Shown one piece after another: positions 54,790 through 63,860 of a stretch of DNA of 64,000 nt. The first letter of the stretch is position 1; each line of letters opens with the position of its first letter. Source of the stretch: Ruminococcus sp. JC304 (GTDB lineage: Bacteria > Bacillota > Clostridia > Lachnospirales > Lachnospiraceae); NCBI GenBank assembly GCA_000285855.2, contig HE978651.1, forward strand, positions 2,582,855 through 2,646,854, in the 5' to 3' direction. The translations under genes were made by a program, and so were the position numbers. Under the pieces are notes generated by a model. It ran no database searches, had not been told where the DNA came from, and worked only from the letters and a program-made list of their open reading frames with translations.

Positions 54790-55087
54790 ATTATTAAAAT
54801 TACATCAAAATTGTACCATGTTAAAATATAAATTACAAGAAGAAAAAGAGCATCTGACCAGTGCCCAGATTGCAAAAAGTGTAAAAACAAATCCTGCCTA
54901 TATCCGGCAGCTGATGGCCGTGCTGAAAAATGCAAGCCTTATCTCCAATACCCAAGGCCAGGCAAACGCCTGTCTTACCAAACCTGCAGATGAAATTACT
55001 ATGCTGGATATATACCGGGCAGTGGAGGGAGAAAAGCCTTTGCTTCATCTTGATATTGATACCAACCCAGAGTGTGGAGTATACTGA
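54790..55087 (+). pseudogene. Eroded Rrf2-family regulator
   Basis: About 90 residues match the middle of Rrf2-type redox or iron-sulfur-linked regulators (HLTSAQIAKSVKTNPAYIRQ, then EITMLDIYRAVEGEKPLLHL, then NPECGV). The usual start (IKITSKL) is found in another frame just upstream, and the protein stops right after the first Cys region, before the C-terminal helix. Frame change and early stop make this a pseudogene, though a short product from the ATG at 54818 is possible. It is divergent from the sirtuin. Confidence 0.6.
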
Positions 55088-55174
55088 TAATAATAAAGAG
55101 ACTGTAACATTCATGGAAAACTATGAGTTGTTTCAGTCTCTTGAGGCATCTCTTTTACATCTCAACTTATTCAA

Positions 55175-56086
55175 TCATTTTTTGCGCCGCCCTGTATTTT
55201 CCGATCCCCGTACTTCTTCATGATAGAAATAGTCCACGATTACAGGATGGCCTGGCTCTGCGCGGCCATAAGGCAGTTCGTTGTCTACAAAAGGACAGTC
55301 GTATTTTTGGGACATCTGTGCTGCCTGGTTTTCCAATGCCCGAAAATAGCTTCGATCTCCCTTGCGATAGATTTCATCATACAGGGTAACAAGGTGGGGA
55401 TAACATTTCTGAATATAATCCAGGATCTCCTGTTTGAAACCACCGCGGAGATTTAGATTTTCTAACCATACCAGGTCACACTGATCTTTCACACGTTCAA
55501 AAATCTTTTCAAAATCTGTGATGCCCGGAAATACTGGGGAAATGAAACAAACCGTGCGTATTCCGGCTTCGTATACCTGCTTCATTGCCTCAAGTCTGCG
55601 GCTGATGCTGACAGCTTGATCCATGTCTGCCTGAAATTTTTCATCTAATGTGTTGATCGACCATGAGACAGTGACTTTTCCCATTTCTTTTAGCAAGTCA
55701 ATATCCCGGAGTACAAGATCCGATTTCGTACAGATAAGGATTTCTGCACCGCTATTTTTTAACTGTTCTAAAATCCTGCGGGTATTTCTTATCTCCTTTT
55801 CCTGGGGCAGATACCCATCTGTCACGGAACCAATCACTACCCGTTGGCCTTTATATTTTCTCGGGTTTTTAATTGCCGGCCAGTGTTTTATATCCAGAAA
55901 TGTTCCCCACGATTCGGTATGCCCGGTGAACCGTTTCATAAAAGAGGCATAGCAGTATTTGCAGCCGTGGGTACATCCTACATAAGGATTGACAGAATAT
56001 CCCCCTACCGGAAGACTGGATTTAGTCATGATATTTTTTGTTTCTATATCCCGGATCAGAATATTCTTTTCCATTATTTTTTCCAT
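55175..56086 (-). CDS. SPL-type radical SAM protein
   Basis: A 303-residue radical SAM enzyme. The iron-sulfur motif CxxxCxxC reads CTHGCKYCYA; GSVTDGYLPQEK and ICTKSDLVLRDIDLL are typical of the family that includes spore photoproduct lyase-like and other uncharacterised proteins. There is no true SPL C-terminal cysteine signature that I can recognise, so DNA repair is not claimed. GGAGG lies 10 bases before the ATG at 56086. The start overlaps the end of a 51-residue ORF by 13 bases. Confidence 0.85.
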   Translation of the reverse strand: MEKIMEKNILIRDIETKNIMTKSSLPVGGYSVNPYVGCTHGCKYCYASFMKRFTGHTESWGTFLDIKHWPAIKNPRKYKGQRVVIGSVTDGYLPQEKEIRNTRRILEQLKNSGAEILICTKSDLVLRDIDLLKEMGKVTVSWSINTLDEKFQADMDQAVSISRRLEAMKQVYEAGIRTVCFISPVFPGITDFEKIFERVKDQCDLVWLENLNLRGGFKQEILDYIQKCYPHLVTLYDEIYRKGDRSYFRALENQAAQMSQKYDCPFVDNELPYGRAEPGHPVIVDYFYHEEVRGSENTGRRKK

Positions 56087-56229
56087 GCGTTCTGTTCCTC
56101 CAAAACCCGGATAAATGCCGAGGGCAGATCCTGGATTATTTGATTATCTCCCATAACGGGAAGTAGATCCTCTTTCATAAACACCGGTTTTGAATCATCT
56201 ACAATCAGAATTTTTTGTCTTTTATTCAT
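56074..56229 (-). CDS. Small response-regulator-like ORF
   Basis: A 51-residue protein starting MNKRQKILIVDDSKPVFMKE and ending VLEEQNAWKK. ILIVDDS is the start of CheY-like receiver domains with the two acidic residues, but the fold is not completed. It overlaps the radical SAM start, so the two may be translationally coupled. It could be a truncated receiver or an unrelated small protein. Confidence 0.45.
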   Translation of the reverse strand: MNKRQKILIVDDSKPVFMKEDLLPVMGDNQIIQDLPSAFIRVLEEQNAWKK

Positions 56230-56316
56230 ATTTTTTTACCTTTATCCTTGTTGATTTTATGATGTTCCAAATCATATCCGATTGACTACCAGTTTCTAAC
56301 ATCTTGCTATTTTCTT

Positions 56317-56907
56317 CTATTCAGCCTTCCCCTCTGGGAAAATAATTTTAAACACAAAGAAAAAAATCACCATGGAAACTCCACCTGTAATAATTGTCAC
56401 AAGCATGTTATAGACTGCCGGTGCCACATATGCAGATGCAACTGGCATCCACAGATTATTAAATCCATTACAGATCAGTGAAATTACCACCCATGCTATA
56501 AAATACCAGATTGCCTGATATACAGGATTTCCATGACTTTTAAAAGTAATATTTCTCTGAAGTGGAAAATTGATACACTGTGCAAGAAATGACCCCAATT
56601 CATAACTGATAAAATAGCCAAGTCCACCACCGATCAGTATATTCCCCGTTGCATCACGCAATACATTATACCCCAGCAAACTCCATGTAAATTTTACTCC
56701 AAACAGATTCATGGAAACCTTTGGCCACATAAATTCTGTACCAGCCAGACCAATTCCCAAAATCCCTGGTAAAAATGTAAATACAAGATACTGGAATACT
56801 GTCACGCCCATACTGAATATAACAAAATAGAATATCTGATAAAGCCATTTTGCAAAAGTAGCATGTTTCTCTTCAAAACATTTCCATATATTTTTTATAT
56901 GATTCAT
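56317..56907 (-). CDS. GtrA-like membrane protein
   Basis: A 196-residue protein with four to five hydrophobic segments. It contains FLAQCINFPLQRNITFKSHG, close to the NFxxxRxWTF motif of GtrA-family proteins, which are thought to move lipid-linked sugars across the membrane. It lies downstream of the GH3 gene, with an ATGA overlap between its ATG at 56907 and the GH3 stop, so they are co-translated. The specific substrate is unknown. Confidence 0.75.
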   Translation of the reverse strand: MNHIKNIWKCFEEKHATFAKWLYQIFYFVIFSMGVTVFQYLVFTFLPGILGIGLAGTEFMWPKVSMNLFGVKFTWSLLGYNVLRDATGNILIGGGLGYFISYELGSFLAQCINFPLQRNITFKSHGNPVYQAIWYFIAWVVISLICNGFNNLWMPVASAYVAPAVYNMLVTIITGGVSMVIFFFVFKIIFPEGKAE

Positions 56908-59342
56908 CTGCACTTCCCTCCGGCTCCTTTTAATAATTTTTCATATTTCTTATTATTTCTTCTGTTTCTGAAATATCCGCCAACTACTTTTTTTACTCCA
57001 AGCATAAAGTGACCATTCACAGCATCGACAATTCCATATACCATTTCCATACTGACTGCCCCGCCGGTCATCTTGGCAATCCCCCGGAACGGCATATTGT
57101 AAATAAAAAGAATATTCAGATCTGGCTTTCCCTGTGCCTCACTCTTCTTTTTCATTTTTGTGAGACATCTATATATCAGTCTTGCAAGTCGGCTTTTTGC
57201 ATAATACATCTGACAAATTGCATCATTGATTTCCAGGTTTCCACTCCATCTCCCGTTCGGTATCTCATGGCCAAGAAGTTCACGAAATTCCTCATCTGAT
57301 ATTTTCTGCACGATTCCTGTATAATAGTAAGGCATTTTTGCCGGATTATACGGATACCCTTTACTATTTCCTGTTCTCTCGGTCGTACCTGTTAAACGAA
57401 TATCTGCAACACTGGCTCCTACCATAATCTGATAAGTTCCTGTTTCTATTTCCCACTGTCCTGTTTTTATATTCCAATAACGGAATGTCTTATCATCAAA
57501 GGGAATCCTGATCTGTCTGCTTTCTCCTGCCTTTAGATAAACTTTTGCAAAACCTTTCAGTTCTTTTTCCGGTCGGAACACGATTGCATTAGGAAGTCCT
57601 ACATACATCTGAACAACCTCTGCTCCATCTCTGTCACCTGTATTGGTAACCGAAACTTTGATTCCATCCTCTTCTATGATAAGATCAGAATATGTAAATT
57701 CCGTATAGGAAAGTCCAAAACCAAATGGAAACTGCACCCGTACTTTTGAAGTATCATAATAGCGATATCCTACATAAACACTCTCGCGGTATTCCGATGT
57801 TTTCTCATTGCTTGGATAATATCGGAATGCCGGTGTCTGTTCATAAGATATGGGATAAGTTTCTGCCAGTCTTCCTGATGGGTTCACCTTTCCGGTCAGA
57901 ATATCCAGTGTTGCAGAAGCGCCTGCCTGTCCATTCAGATAGCCATGCAAAATCGCTTTGCAGCAGGTGTGCCATGGCATTTCTATCGCTGATCCAGCAC
58001 TCAGTATTCCAATAACATTTTCATTCACCTTACTGATATCCTGCAGAAGATCTATCTGATTCTGCGGAATACGCATATGGGTTCTGTCCAGTCCTTCTGA
58101 TTCACTGATCTCATCAAGACCAAAGCAGAAAATCACAATATCCGCGTTCATAGACAAATTTAATGCAAACTTTCTATCATTCTCGTCTACATCTCCATTT
58201 CTCTGATAGCCTCTTGTCATCCCCAAAATATTCAGATCATATTGTTGCAAAATCGATGACATATCTTCTACTTTTGTTGGATTGACCATAGAAGATCCTG
58301 CCCCCTGATATCTGGGTGAAAAAGCAAAATCTCCAATAACAGCGATGGATTTTTTGGTATCCAGCGGAAGAATCTGTTTTTCATTTTTCAGAAGAATCAT
58401 GCTTTCTGCTGCTGCTTTCCTTGCCAGTTGATGATGTGCATTTCTGTCAAAGTTTTTATCTGAAAGCTTCTTCCCTGATGTCAGTTCCATCACTGCATCC
58501 ACCAGTTCTCCAACTCTTTCATCCAAATCTGCTTCCTTCAGCTTTCCATTTTGGACAGCAGCAATCACTTCTCTTGCAGAATCGTACCCACAGGACGGCA
58601 TCTCCAGATTTGAGCCGGCAGCAACACCTTTCACATGGTCATTGCTTCCGCCCCAGTCTGTTACTACAATTCCATCAAATCCCCATTCTTTGCGCAAGAT
58701 ATCTGTCAAAAGATGTTTGTCCTCATTAGCATAAATCCCATTAATCTGGTTGTAACTGCTCATGATTGCTTTTGCGTGTCCTTCTTTAACAGCTATCTCA
58801 AAACCGGTCAGATATATTTCTCTTAATGTCCGTTCGTCAACAACTGCATCCATTGCCATTCTCCGAAGTTCCTGACTGTTAACCGCCAGATGCTTCGGGC
58901 AGGCATAAACGCCTTTACTCTGTATTCCACGAATATATGATGCTGCCATCTTCCCGGAAAGATATGGATCTTCTGAAAAATATTCAAAATTTCTTCCACA
59001 TAATGGGCTTCTTTTAATATTTAATCCCGGACCAAGCAGGATATTTACATCCATACTTGCTGCTTCCTCTCCAAGAGCCTGTCCAATCTCTTCCCCCAGA
59101 TCCTGATTCCAGCTGTTTGCTATCGTCGCTGCTGTGGGAAAACAAGTTGCATTCAAGGATGCATTCAGGCCCAGATGGTCTCCTGCTCCTGCCTGTTTTC
59201 TGATTCCATGCGGTCCATCTGAAAGAAAGATGGACGGGATGGAAAGCCTGTCAATTTCTCTGGTCTGCCAGACAGTTTTTCCACTGAGGATTGCTGCCTT
59301 TTCTTCTATTGTCATCTTTTCAACCAATTTTTGCTGTTTCAT
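56904..59342 (-). CDS. Glycoside hydrolase family 3 (beta-glucosidase type)
   Basis: About 812 residues in canonical GH3 order. The N-terminal barrel domain has the nucleophile Asp in GIVVTDWGGSND and KHLAVNSQELRRM; the second domain has SMILLKNEKQILPL and GNVNPSGRLAETYP-like motifs. A fibronectin-III-like domain (VSVTNTGDRDGAEVVQMYVG) and a C-terminal extension of about 150 residues follow. No signal peptide, so it is probably cytoplasmic. The ATG at 59342 fits the family start better than 59366. It likely works with the membrane-anchored GH3 upstream on imported or surface glucosides (inference). Confidence 0.92.
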   Translation of the reverse strand: MKQQKLVEKMTIEEKAAILSGKTVWQTREIDRLSIPSIFLSDGPHGIRKQAGAGDHLGLNASLNATCFPTAATIANSWNQDLGEEIGQALGEEAASMDVNILLGPGLNIKRSPLCGRNFEYFSEDPYLSGKMAASYIRGIQSKGVYACPKHLAVNSQELRRMAMDAVVDERTLREIYLTGFEIAVKEGHAKAIMSSYNQINGIYANEDKHLLTDILRKEWGFDGIVVTDWGGSNDHVKGVAAGSNLEMPSCGYDSAREVIAAVQNGKLKEADLDERVGELVDAVMELTSGKKLSDKNFDRNAHHQLARKAAAESMILLKNEKQILPLDTKKSIAVIGDFAFSPRYQGAGSSMVNPTKVEDMSSILQQYDLNILGMTRGYQRNGDVDENDRKFALNLSMNADIVIFCFGLDEISESEGLDRTHMRIPQNQIDLLQDISKVNENVIGILSAGSAIEMPWHTCCKAILHGYLNGQAGASATLDILTGKVNPSGRLAETYPISYEQTPAFRYYPSNEKTSEYRESVYVGYRYYDTSKVRVQFPFGFGLSYTEFTYSDLIIEEDGIKVSVTNTGDRDGAEVVQMYVGLPNAIVFRPEKELKGFAKVYLKAGESRQIRIPFDDKTFRYWNIKTGQWEIETGTYQIMVGASVADIRLTGTTERTGNSKGYPYNPAKMPYYYTGIVQKISDEEFRELLGHEIPNGRWSGNLEINDAICQMYYAKSRLARLIYRCLTKMKKKSEAQGKPDLNILFIYNMPFRGIAKMTGGAVSMEMVYGIVDAVNGHFMLGVKKVVGGYFRNRRNNKKYEKLLKGAGGKCR

Positions 59343-59368
59343 AACTGTTTTCCATCCCACTTTCATCC

Positions 59369-62230
59369 TTATTCAGCATTCTTTCTTTTCTTATATCCTC
59401 TGATTACCAGTACTTCCATTCCTGCCATAAAAAGTGCTATTACAATGTCGATACCAATTCCTGCTTTTTTCCAGTTTTCCATACCTGTTTCTTCGTGTTC
59501 TCCATCATAAGCCCAGCTGCTTACAACTGTATACATGACATTTTTGCAGGCATTCCTCATCTGAAGTACAGATGTTGGATGCTCCGGATTGGCTACATTG
59601 TTCTCTTCTCCGTTGAACGTGGACAACATTGCATCTACTCCATTTGCCAAAGCTGCATCTGCATTCATAAATCCATGACCATTGTTTCGGAAGAAGTCTG
59701 TAAGCGCCATTCCCCTGAATCCCCATTCATCTCTGAGAACTGTATTCATAAGGTTACTGCTTTCTCCAGTCCATTTATCTCCAAGAAAACTCCAGGAAAC
59801 CATAACCGCATTTGCGCCACCCTGTTTTACAGAAATCTCAAATGGTTTCAGATAGATTTCCCGGATTGCCTGCTCATTTGACCAGACACTTACCATCTTT
59901 GCATTTCCCTCATACAGAGCAAAATGTTTGATATAAGAATAAACTCCATATTTTCTTGCTCCTTCTACTGCTTTTGCTCCCATATTTCCTGCAAGAACTC
60001 CATCTTCTGAAAAGTATTCATAGTTTCTTGCTCCAAATGCGGTTCTATGAGTATTCATACCTGGTGCATACCAGCCCTCTGCACCCATTTCCTGACTGAT
60101 CTTGCCCATGCATTCACCCCAGGCCTGTGCAAGTTCTTTATTCCATGTGGAAGCAACCACAACTTCAATTGGAAATCCAATAGAACCAACTCCTGTAAAG
60201 TTGTTATTAATTGCTGCTGGTCCATCGAAATCAAGTGTAGCCACTTTTCCCACAGAATCCATGGCTGCTGTCTGATAACCAGCCATTGCAATCATATTTG
60301 CCATTTCATCAACAGTAAGCTGATCCAGAAGTTTTTCCCAACGAGGATCGTCATAATCAGCATCACGCATATCAGCTAATGTAAGTCCATTATCTGCTCC
60401 CGTTGTCGGCATTACATCCTCATCATTGAGATATGTAGTCTTATCAAAGTTGCTGTTCAGATGATATTCAGAAACATATGGCTCACCCAGCTCTGCAGAT
60501 GCCGGTGCTACTGTAGCCTCTTCATAATTTGCAAAATGATCTGCTCGTGATAAATATGTCACATCGCCTTTTGCATCTTCAAATACATTTGTTGCTGCAG
60601 TATCATCTGATGCTCTTTTATTTTCTCCCTTATATACTACATCTTTATCTGCAGTATAAGTTTTCTGATCCAGCACAGTGTGTGAATCACTGTTAATAGA
60701 GATTACATAGTCACCTTTTTCAAGAACATACGCTTTTGCATTATTCTCATCATAGGAGGCCATATCTTCTATACTAAATGTAACTGTAACAGTCTGAGAT
60801 TCTCCCGGCTGAAGCAGATTTGTTTTTTCAAACTCAATTAGATTTGCAGAAGATTTCTCAATTCCCCCATTTGTATATGGCGGTTTATAATACACTTCTA
60901 CTACATCTTTTCCGGCAACATCTCCGGTGTTGGTTACTTCTACATCTACAGAAATCTGTCCGTCTTTTTCCTCCAGTTCACCCATTTTCTGTTCAAATTC
61001 CGTGTAACTCAGGCCATATCCAAATGGATACTGTACAGTCTTATCGTAATCAATCGCACCTTCCTGTGCAGCTGTTTCATAGTACTTGTATCCTACATAA
61101 ATGCCTTCCACATAATTGGTAAATGCCGGAGCATACACCTGCGCAGTTCCTGCGTTCATTCCTTCAACAGCCATATCTGCCAGATTTGTATACTCTATTT
61201 TTTCTGCATTATTCCACCACGGAGCAGTCGTCATATCATAAATAAATGTATCCGGTGTTTTTCCGGAAGGATTGACTTCACCTGAAAATACTTTACCAAG
61301 TGCATTAAATCCCACATTTCCCGTTCCGGGGCACCATACAACAGATTTAATCTGAGGATATTCATCTGCGAAACCAAGTTCAAACTGATTTGCCCCATTA
61401 TAAATCACAATCACATTATCAAAGTTTGAGCAAACCATATCCACCATATCTCTCTCAGTTTGTGAAAGCTGTAAATAATGCTCTCCCTCAGGAAAATCAT
61501 CATATTCATCTGAATTATTATCATATGCTGCTTTTTTTACATCCATAGGAATATCATTATGACCTTCACCTGCTTTTCTGGAAAGAACCACAACTGCCAC
61601 ATCAGAATACTCTTTCGCACTTTTAATAAGTTCATCACTGTAAGTATCTACAGGTGGCTCCGGTAATGTCCAGCTCTGTTTCTGAATAGACATTTCCGGA
61701 TTATCTGCACCATAATTGTTATAAAAATCAACCAATTCCTGGTTAATAGAAAATCCGGCATTTTCAAGTCCCTGATTCAGACTGACAATATCATACAGAT
61801 CATTAATTCCACCGGAACCAGCTCCTCCGTAAGCCGGATTAATAGATTCCCAGCCAAAAATATTCAGTTTTTTTGTTTCATTTAAAGGAAGCAGGCTTTC
61901 ATTCTTCAGAAGAACAATTCCGTCTTCCATAATTTCTTCTGCTACTTCCGCAGCTTCTTCATTTGTTTCATCTCTTAAAGTTCCATTTCCCGTTGCCAGT
62001 CCAATCAACGTAGCCATTGGTCCAAAACAGATCATATTCACGCAGACAACAACTGCAAGAACCATTGCAATCGCAGCTTCCCCTCTTATCAGAAATCTTT
62101 TGTCCCTGGACATCCTGCGGCATGCTATCATAATTACGATTCCAATTACAAGTGCAGCAATAATACCGATAATATACGGTTTGCATAATTGTAATACCGC
62201 CAGAACATCTTCCATTTCAACACTGATCAT
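59369..62230 (-). CDS. Membrane-anchored GH3 with swapped domain order
   Basis: A 953-residue protein with two N-terminal hydrophobic segments (about 18-35 and 48-80) and one at the C-terminus (about 926-945). The order of GH3 domains is reversed: the second domain (EIMEDGIVLLKNESLLPLNE, GEVNPSGKTPDTF) comes first, then a fibronectin-III-like domain (VEVTNTGDVAGKDVVEVY). The barrel domain is last (LDFDGPAAIN, KHFALYEGNAK, and MALTDFFRNNG with the likely nucleophile Asp). The bulk should be outside the cell. GGAGGA precedes the ATG. It is the first gene of an operon with the canonical GH3 and the GtrA-like gene. Confidence 0.9.
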   Translation of the reverse strand: MISVEMEDVLAVLQLCKPYIIGIIAALVIGIVIMIACRRMSRDKRFLIRGEAAIAMVLAVVVCVNMICFGPMATLIGLATGNGTLRDETNEEAAEVAEEIMEDGIVLLKNESLLPLNETKKLNIFGWESINPAYGGAGSGGINDLYDIVSLNQGLENAGFSINQELVDFYNNYGADNPEMSIQKQSWTLPEPPVDTYSDELIKSAKEYSDVAVVVLSRKAGEGHNDIPMDVKKAAYDNNSDEYDDFPEGEHYLQLSQTERDMVDMVCSNFDNVIVIYNGANQFELGFADEYPQIKSVVWCPGTGNVGFNALGKVFSGEVNPSGKTPDTFIYDMTTAPWWNNAEKIEYTNLADMAVEGMNAGTAQVYAPAFTNYVEGIYVGYKYYETAAQEGAIDYDKTVQYPFGYGLSYTEFEQKMGELEEKDGQISVDVEVTNTGDVAGKDVVEVYYKPPYTNGGIEKSSANLIEFEKTNLLQPGESQTVTVTFSIEDMASYDENNAKAYVLEKGDYVISINSDSHTVLDQKTYTADKDVVYKGENKRASDDTAATNVFEDAKGDVTYLSRADHFANYEEATVAPASAELGEPYVSEYHLNSNFDKTTYLNDEDVMPTTGADNGLTLADMRDADYDDPRWEKLLDQLTVDEMANMIAMAGYQTAAMDSVGKVATLDFDGPAAINNNFTGVGSIGFPIEVVVASTWNKELAQAWGECMGKISQEMGAEGWYAPGMNTHRTAFGARNYEYFSEDGVLAGNMGAKAVEGARKYGVYSYIKHFALYEGNAKMVSVWSNEQAIREIYLKPFEISVKQGGANAVMVSWSFLGDKWTGESSNLMNTVLRDEWGFRGMALTDFFRNNGHGFMNADAALANGVDAMLSTFNGEENNVANPEHPTSVLQMRNACKNVMYTVVSSWAYDGEHEETGMENWKKAGIGIDIVIALFMAGMEVLVIRGYKKRKNAE

Positions 62231-62356
62231 TCTCTTTTTCCTCCTTTGACTCTCTTGTCTTTTTCAGGTATCATTTCCTGTTGGCATTACTATAACATGA
62301 TTATTATTTCGTGCTGTTTTTGGCACAAGATGCAGCAAATATGGCACAAAATACAA

Positions 62357-62386
62357 AAATACCCAGAGCATTACAATACTCTGGGT
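62357..62386 (-). terminator. Terminator of the histidine kinase gene
   Basis: ACCCAGAG and CTCTGGGT flank a 10-base loop and are followed by TATTTTT on the minus strand. The gene's stop codon is in the loop. Confidence 0.75.
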
Positions 62387-63678
62387 AAAAGAATCTTTAA
62401 TTCAAACCAGTTCTGCTGTACTCCAAATACTACAGAACCATCATATTTTTCTACAGCTTTACGAATACTCTTCAATCCAAAACCATGGTTTTTACTATCC
62501 TTTTTTGTTGTTGTAATCAGATCCTCTTCATTTTTGGAAATTTCTGCTTCACAATAATTCTCTATCTTGATGAACACAAATCCTTTTTGAGCGGATACTG
62601 TCAGATGGATCAGTCTTTTTTCCAGATCTGGAATCAAAATTACATGTTCAATCGCATTATCCAAAGCATTTCCAAATATAGAACATATATCTGTTACATG
62701 CATATGATCCAATAATTTTCCATCTGCCACACAGGTAATCTGTATATGATTTTTTCGACAATGGAAAATCTTAGCTGCCAGAATCGTATCAAGTACCTGA
62801 TTCCCCGTTCTGCTTATATTTTCAAAAGCAGCGATTTCATTTTCCATGGAATCAATCCATTTTTTTCGTTTCTCTTCATCTGATTCCGCACGAAGTCCCG
62901 TTATCTGGTGTTTCAGATCATGGTATTTCATTTGTATGAGATCCAGGCTGTCCTGATAATTTCGGTATTGATCATACTGGCTTTTCAGCATCACGTTCAT
63001 TACTGAAAGTTCTTTCTCGGCAACATACTCACTAATCCTGCTCTGATAAGCATGCAGGATTGCAATTCCTCCAAAATCGACCAGTGTTCTGATAGAAAAA
63101 ATATCTGCACGTTCTCTGCTCGCAAATGGTGCATTTTCATTTAAAAAGCTCAGATTACTAAAAGCAAAGATTGCAACAGCCATGATTGCCGCCGCTGCTA
63201 CTTCCTTTACTGTCATCTGTTCAAGATAATTCTGCTTCAGGAGATCTTTTTCTAAATAAATATTAATAGTAAAGCAGCCTCCAAAAATAACCATCGTGAT
63301 CAGAATTTCAACCCAGATGCTTTGATTCCCCCATGCCTGTACAATAGATACAATCTGCCACTGCAGCGAAGCTACAAACTCAGCAAGAACAAATGCACGG
63401 GCACAGCAATAAGCCGCTCCCAGAGGCTTCATATTTCCTCCGACCATAAGAAATCCATACATCATACCTGCAGCGATCATCATACAGGGAACCCACAAAA
63501 TTTCAGTTACGCTGCCTGTCAAAGTCAGAAAGGTACTCTGCATTGCCAACATGAAAAGACTGCCTATAAGAAAATGTACAGATTTCATGTTTTCTTTTTT
63601 TAGGATATAAAGATAAACCAAACATGATCCCCACTCTGCTATTGCCGTATAAATTCTTGGAATATCCTGATATAACAT
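62371..63678 (-). CDS. AgrC-like (GHKL) sensor histidine kinase
   Basis: A 435-residue membrane histidine kinase. Six or so hydrophobic segments fill the first 200 residues, then the phospho-acceptor motif MKYHDLKHQITGL. The ATPase has the N-box GNALDNAIE and G-box NHGFGLKSIRKAV. This layout belongs to the HPK10/AgrC group that usually senses peptides and works with a LytTR-type response regulator. No response regulator is in the window; upstream is an IS200/IS605 end only about 40 bases away. It may control the GH3 operon downstream (inference). Confidence 0.88.
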   Translation of the reverse strand: MLYQDIPRIYTAIAEWGSCLVYLYILKKENMKSVHFLIGSLFMLAMQSTFLTLTGSVTEILWVPCMMIAAGMMYGFLMVGGNMKPLGAAYCCARAFVLAEFVASLQWQIVSIVQAWGNQSIWVEILITMVIFGGCFTINIYLEKDLLKQNYLEQMTVKEVAAAAIMAVAIFAFSNLSFLNENAPFASRERADIFSIRTLVDFGGIAILHAYQSRISEYVAEKELSVMNVMLKSQYDQYRNYQDSLDLIQMKYHDLKHQITGLRAESDEEKRKKWIDSMENEIAAFENISRTGNQVLDTILAAKIFHCRKNHIQITCVADGKLLDHMHVTDICSIFGNALDNAIEHVILIPDLEKRLIHLTVSAQKGFVFIKIENYCEAEISKNEEDLITTTKKDSKNHGFGLKSIRKAVEKYDGSVVFGVQQNWFELKILLPRVL

Positions 63679-63717
63679 AGTATCCGTTACTGAAAACTTA
63701 TAAAAAGTTATAAACTT

Positions 63718-63860
63718 CTATGTTCCATTCCTACTTCAACGAGTATGCTTTTGATGATATAAATATCAATCTACTCACAAGTTCTTGTACTCTCCATAGG
63801 CGTAAATTCCGGACTAACGTATCCGTACATATTTGCATTAACGTTTCAGTGTCAGCTTGC
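63718..63860 (-). ncRNA. Putative TnpB omega-RNA / right end of IS200/IS605 element
   Basis: Downstream of the tnpB stop on the minus strand lies a conserved-looking non-coding stretch (TCCGGAATTTACGCCTATGG, then CATACTCGTTGAAGTAGGAA, then TGGAACATAG). In this family such a 3' region is the scaffold of the omega-RNA, and the sequence just past the element end is the guide. The end at about 63718 is an estimate. Confidence 0.5.

Noticed and set aside
55175-56086. Spore photoproduct lyase (splB)
   Set aside because: The protein has the radical SAM motif and family resemblance, but I could not see the C-terminal cysteine and other SPL-specific residues, so the narrower name is not supported.
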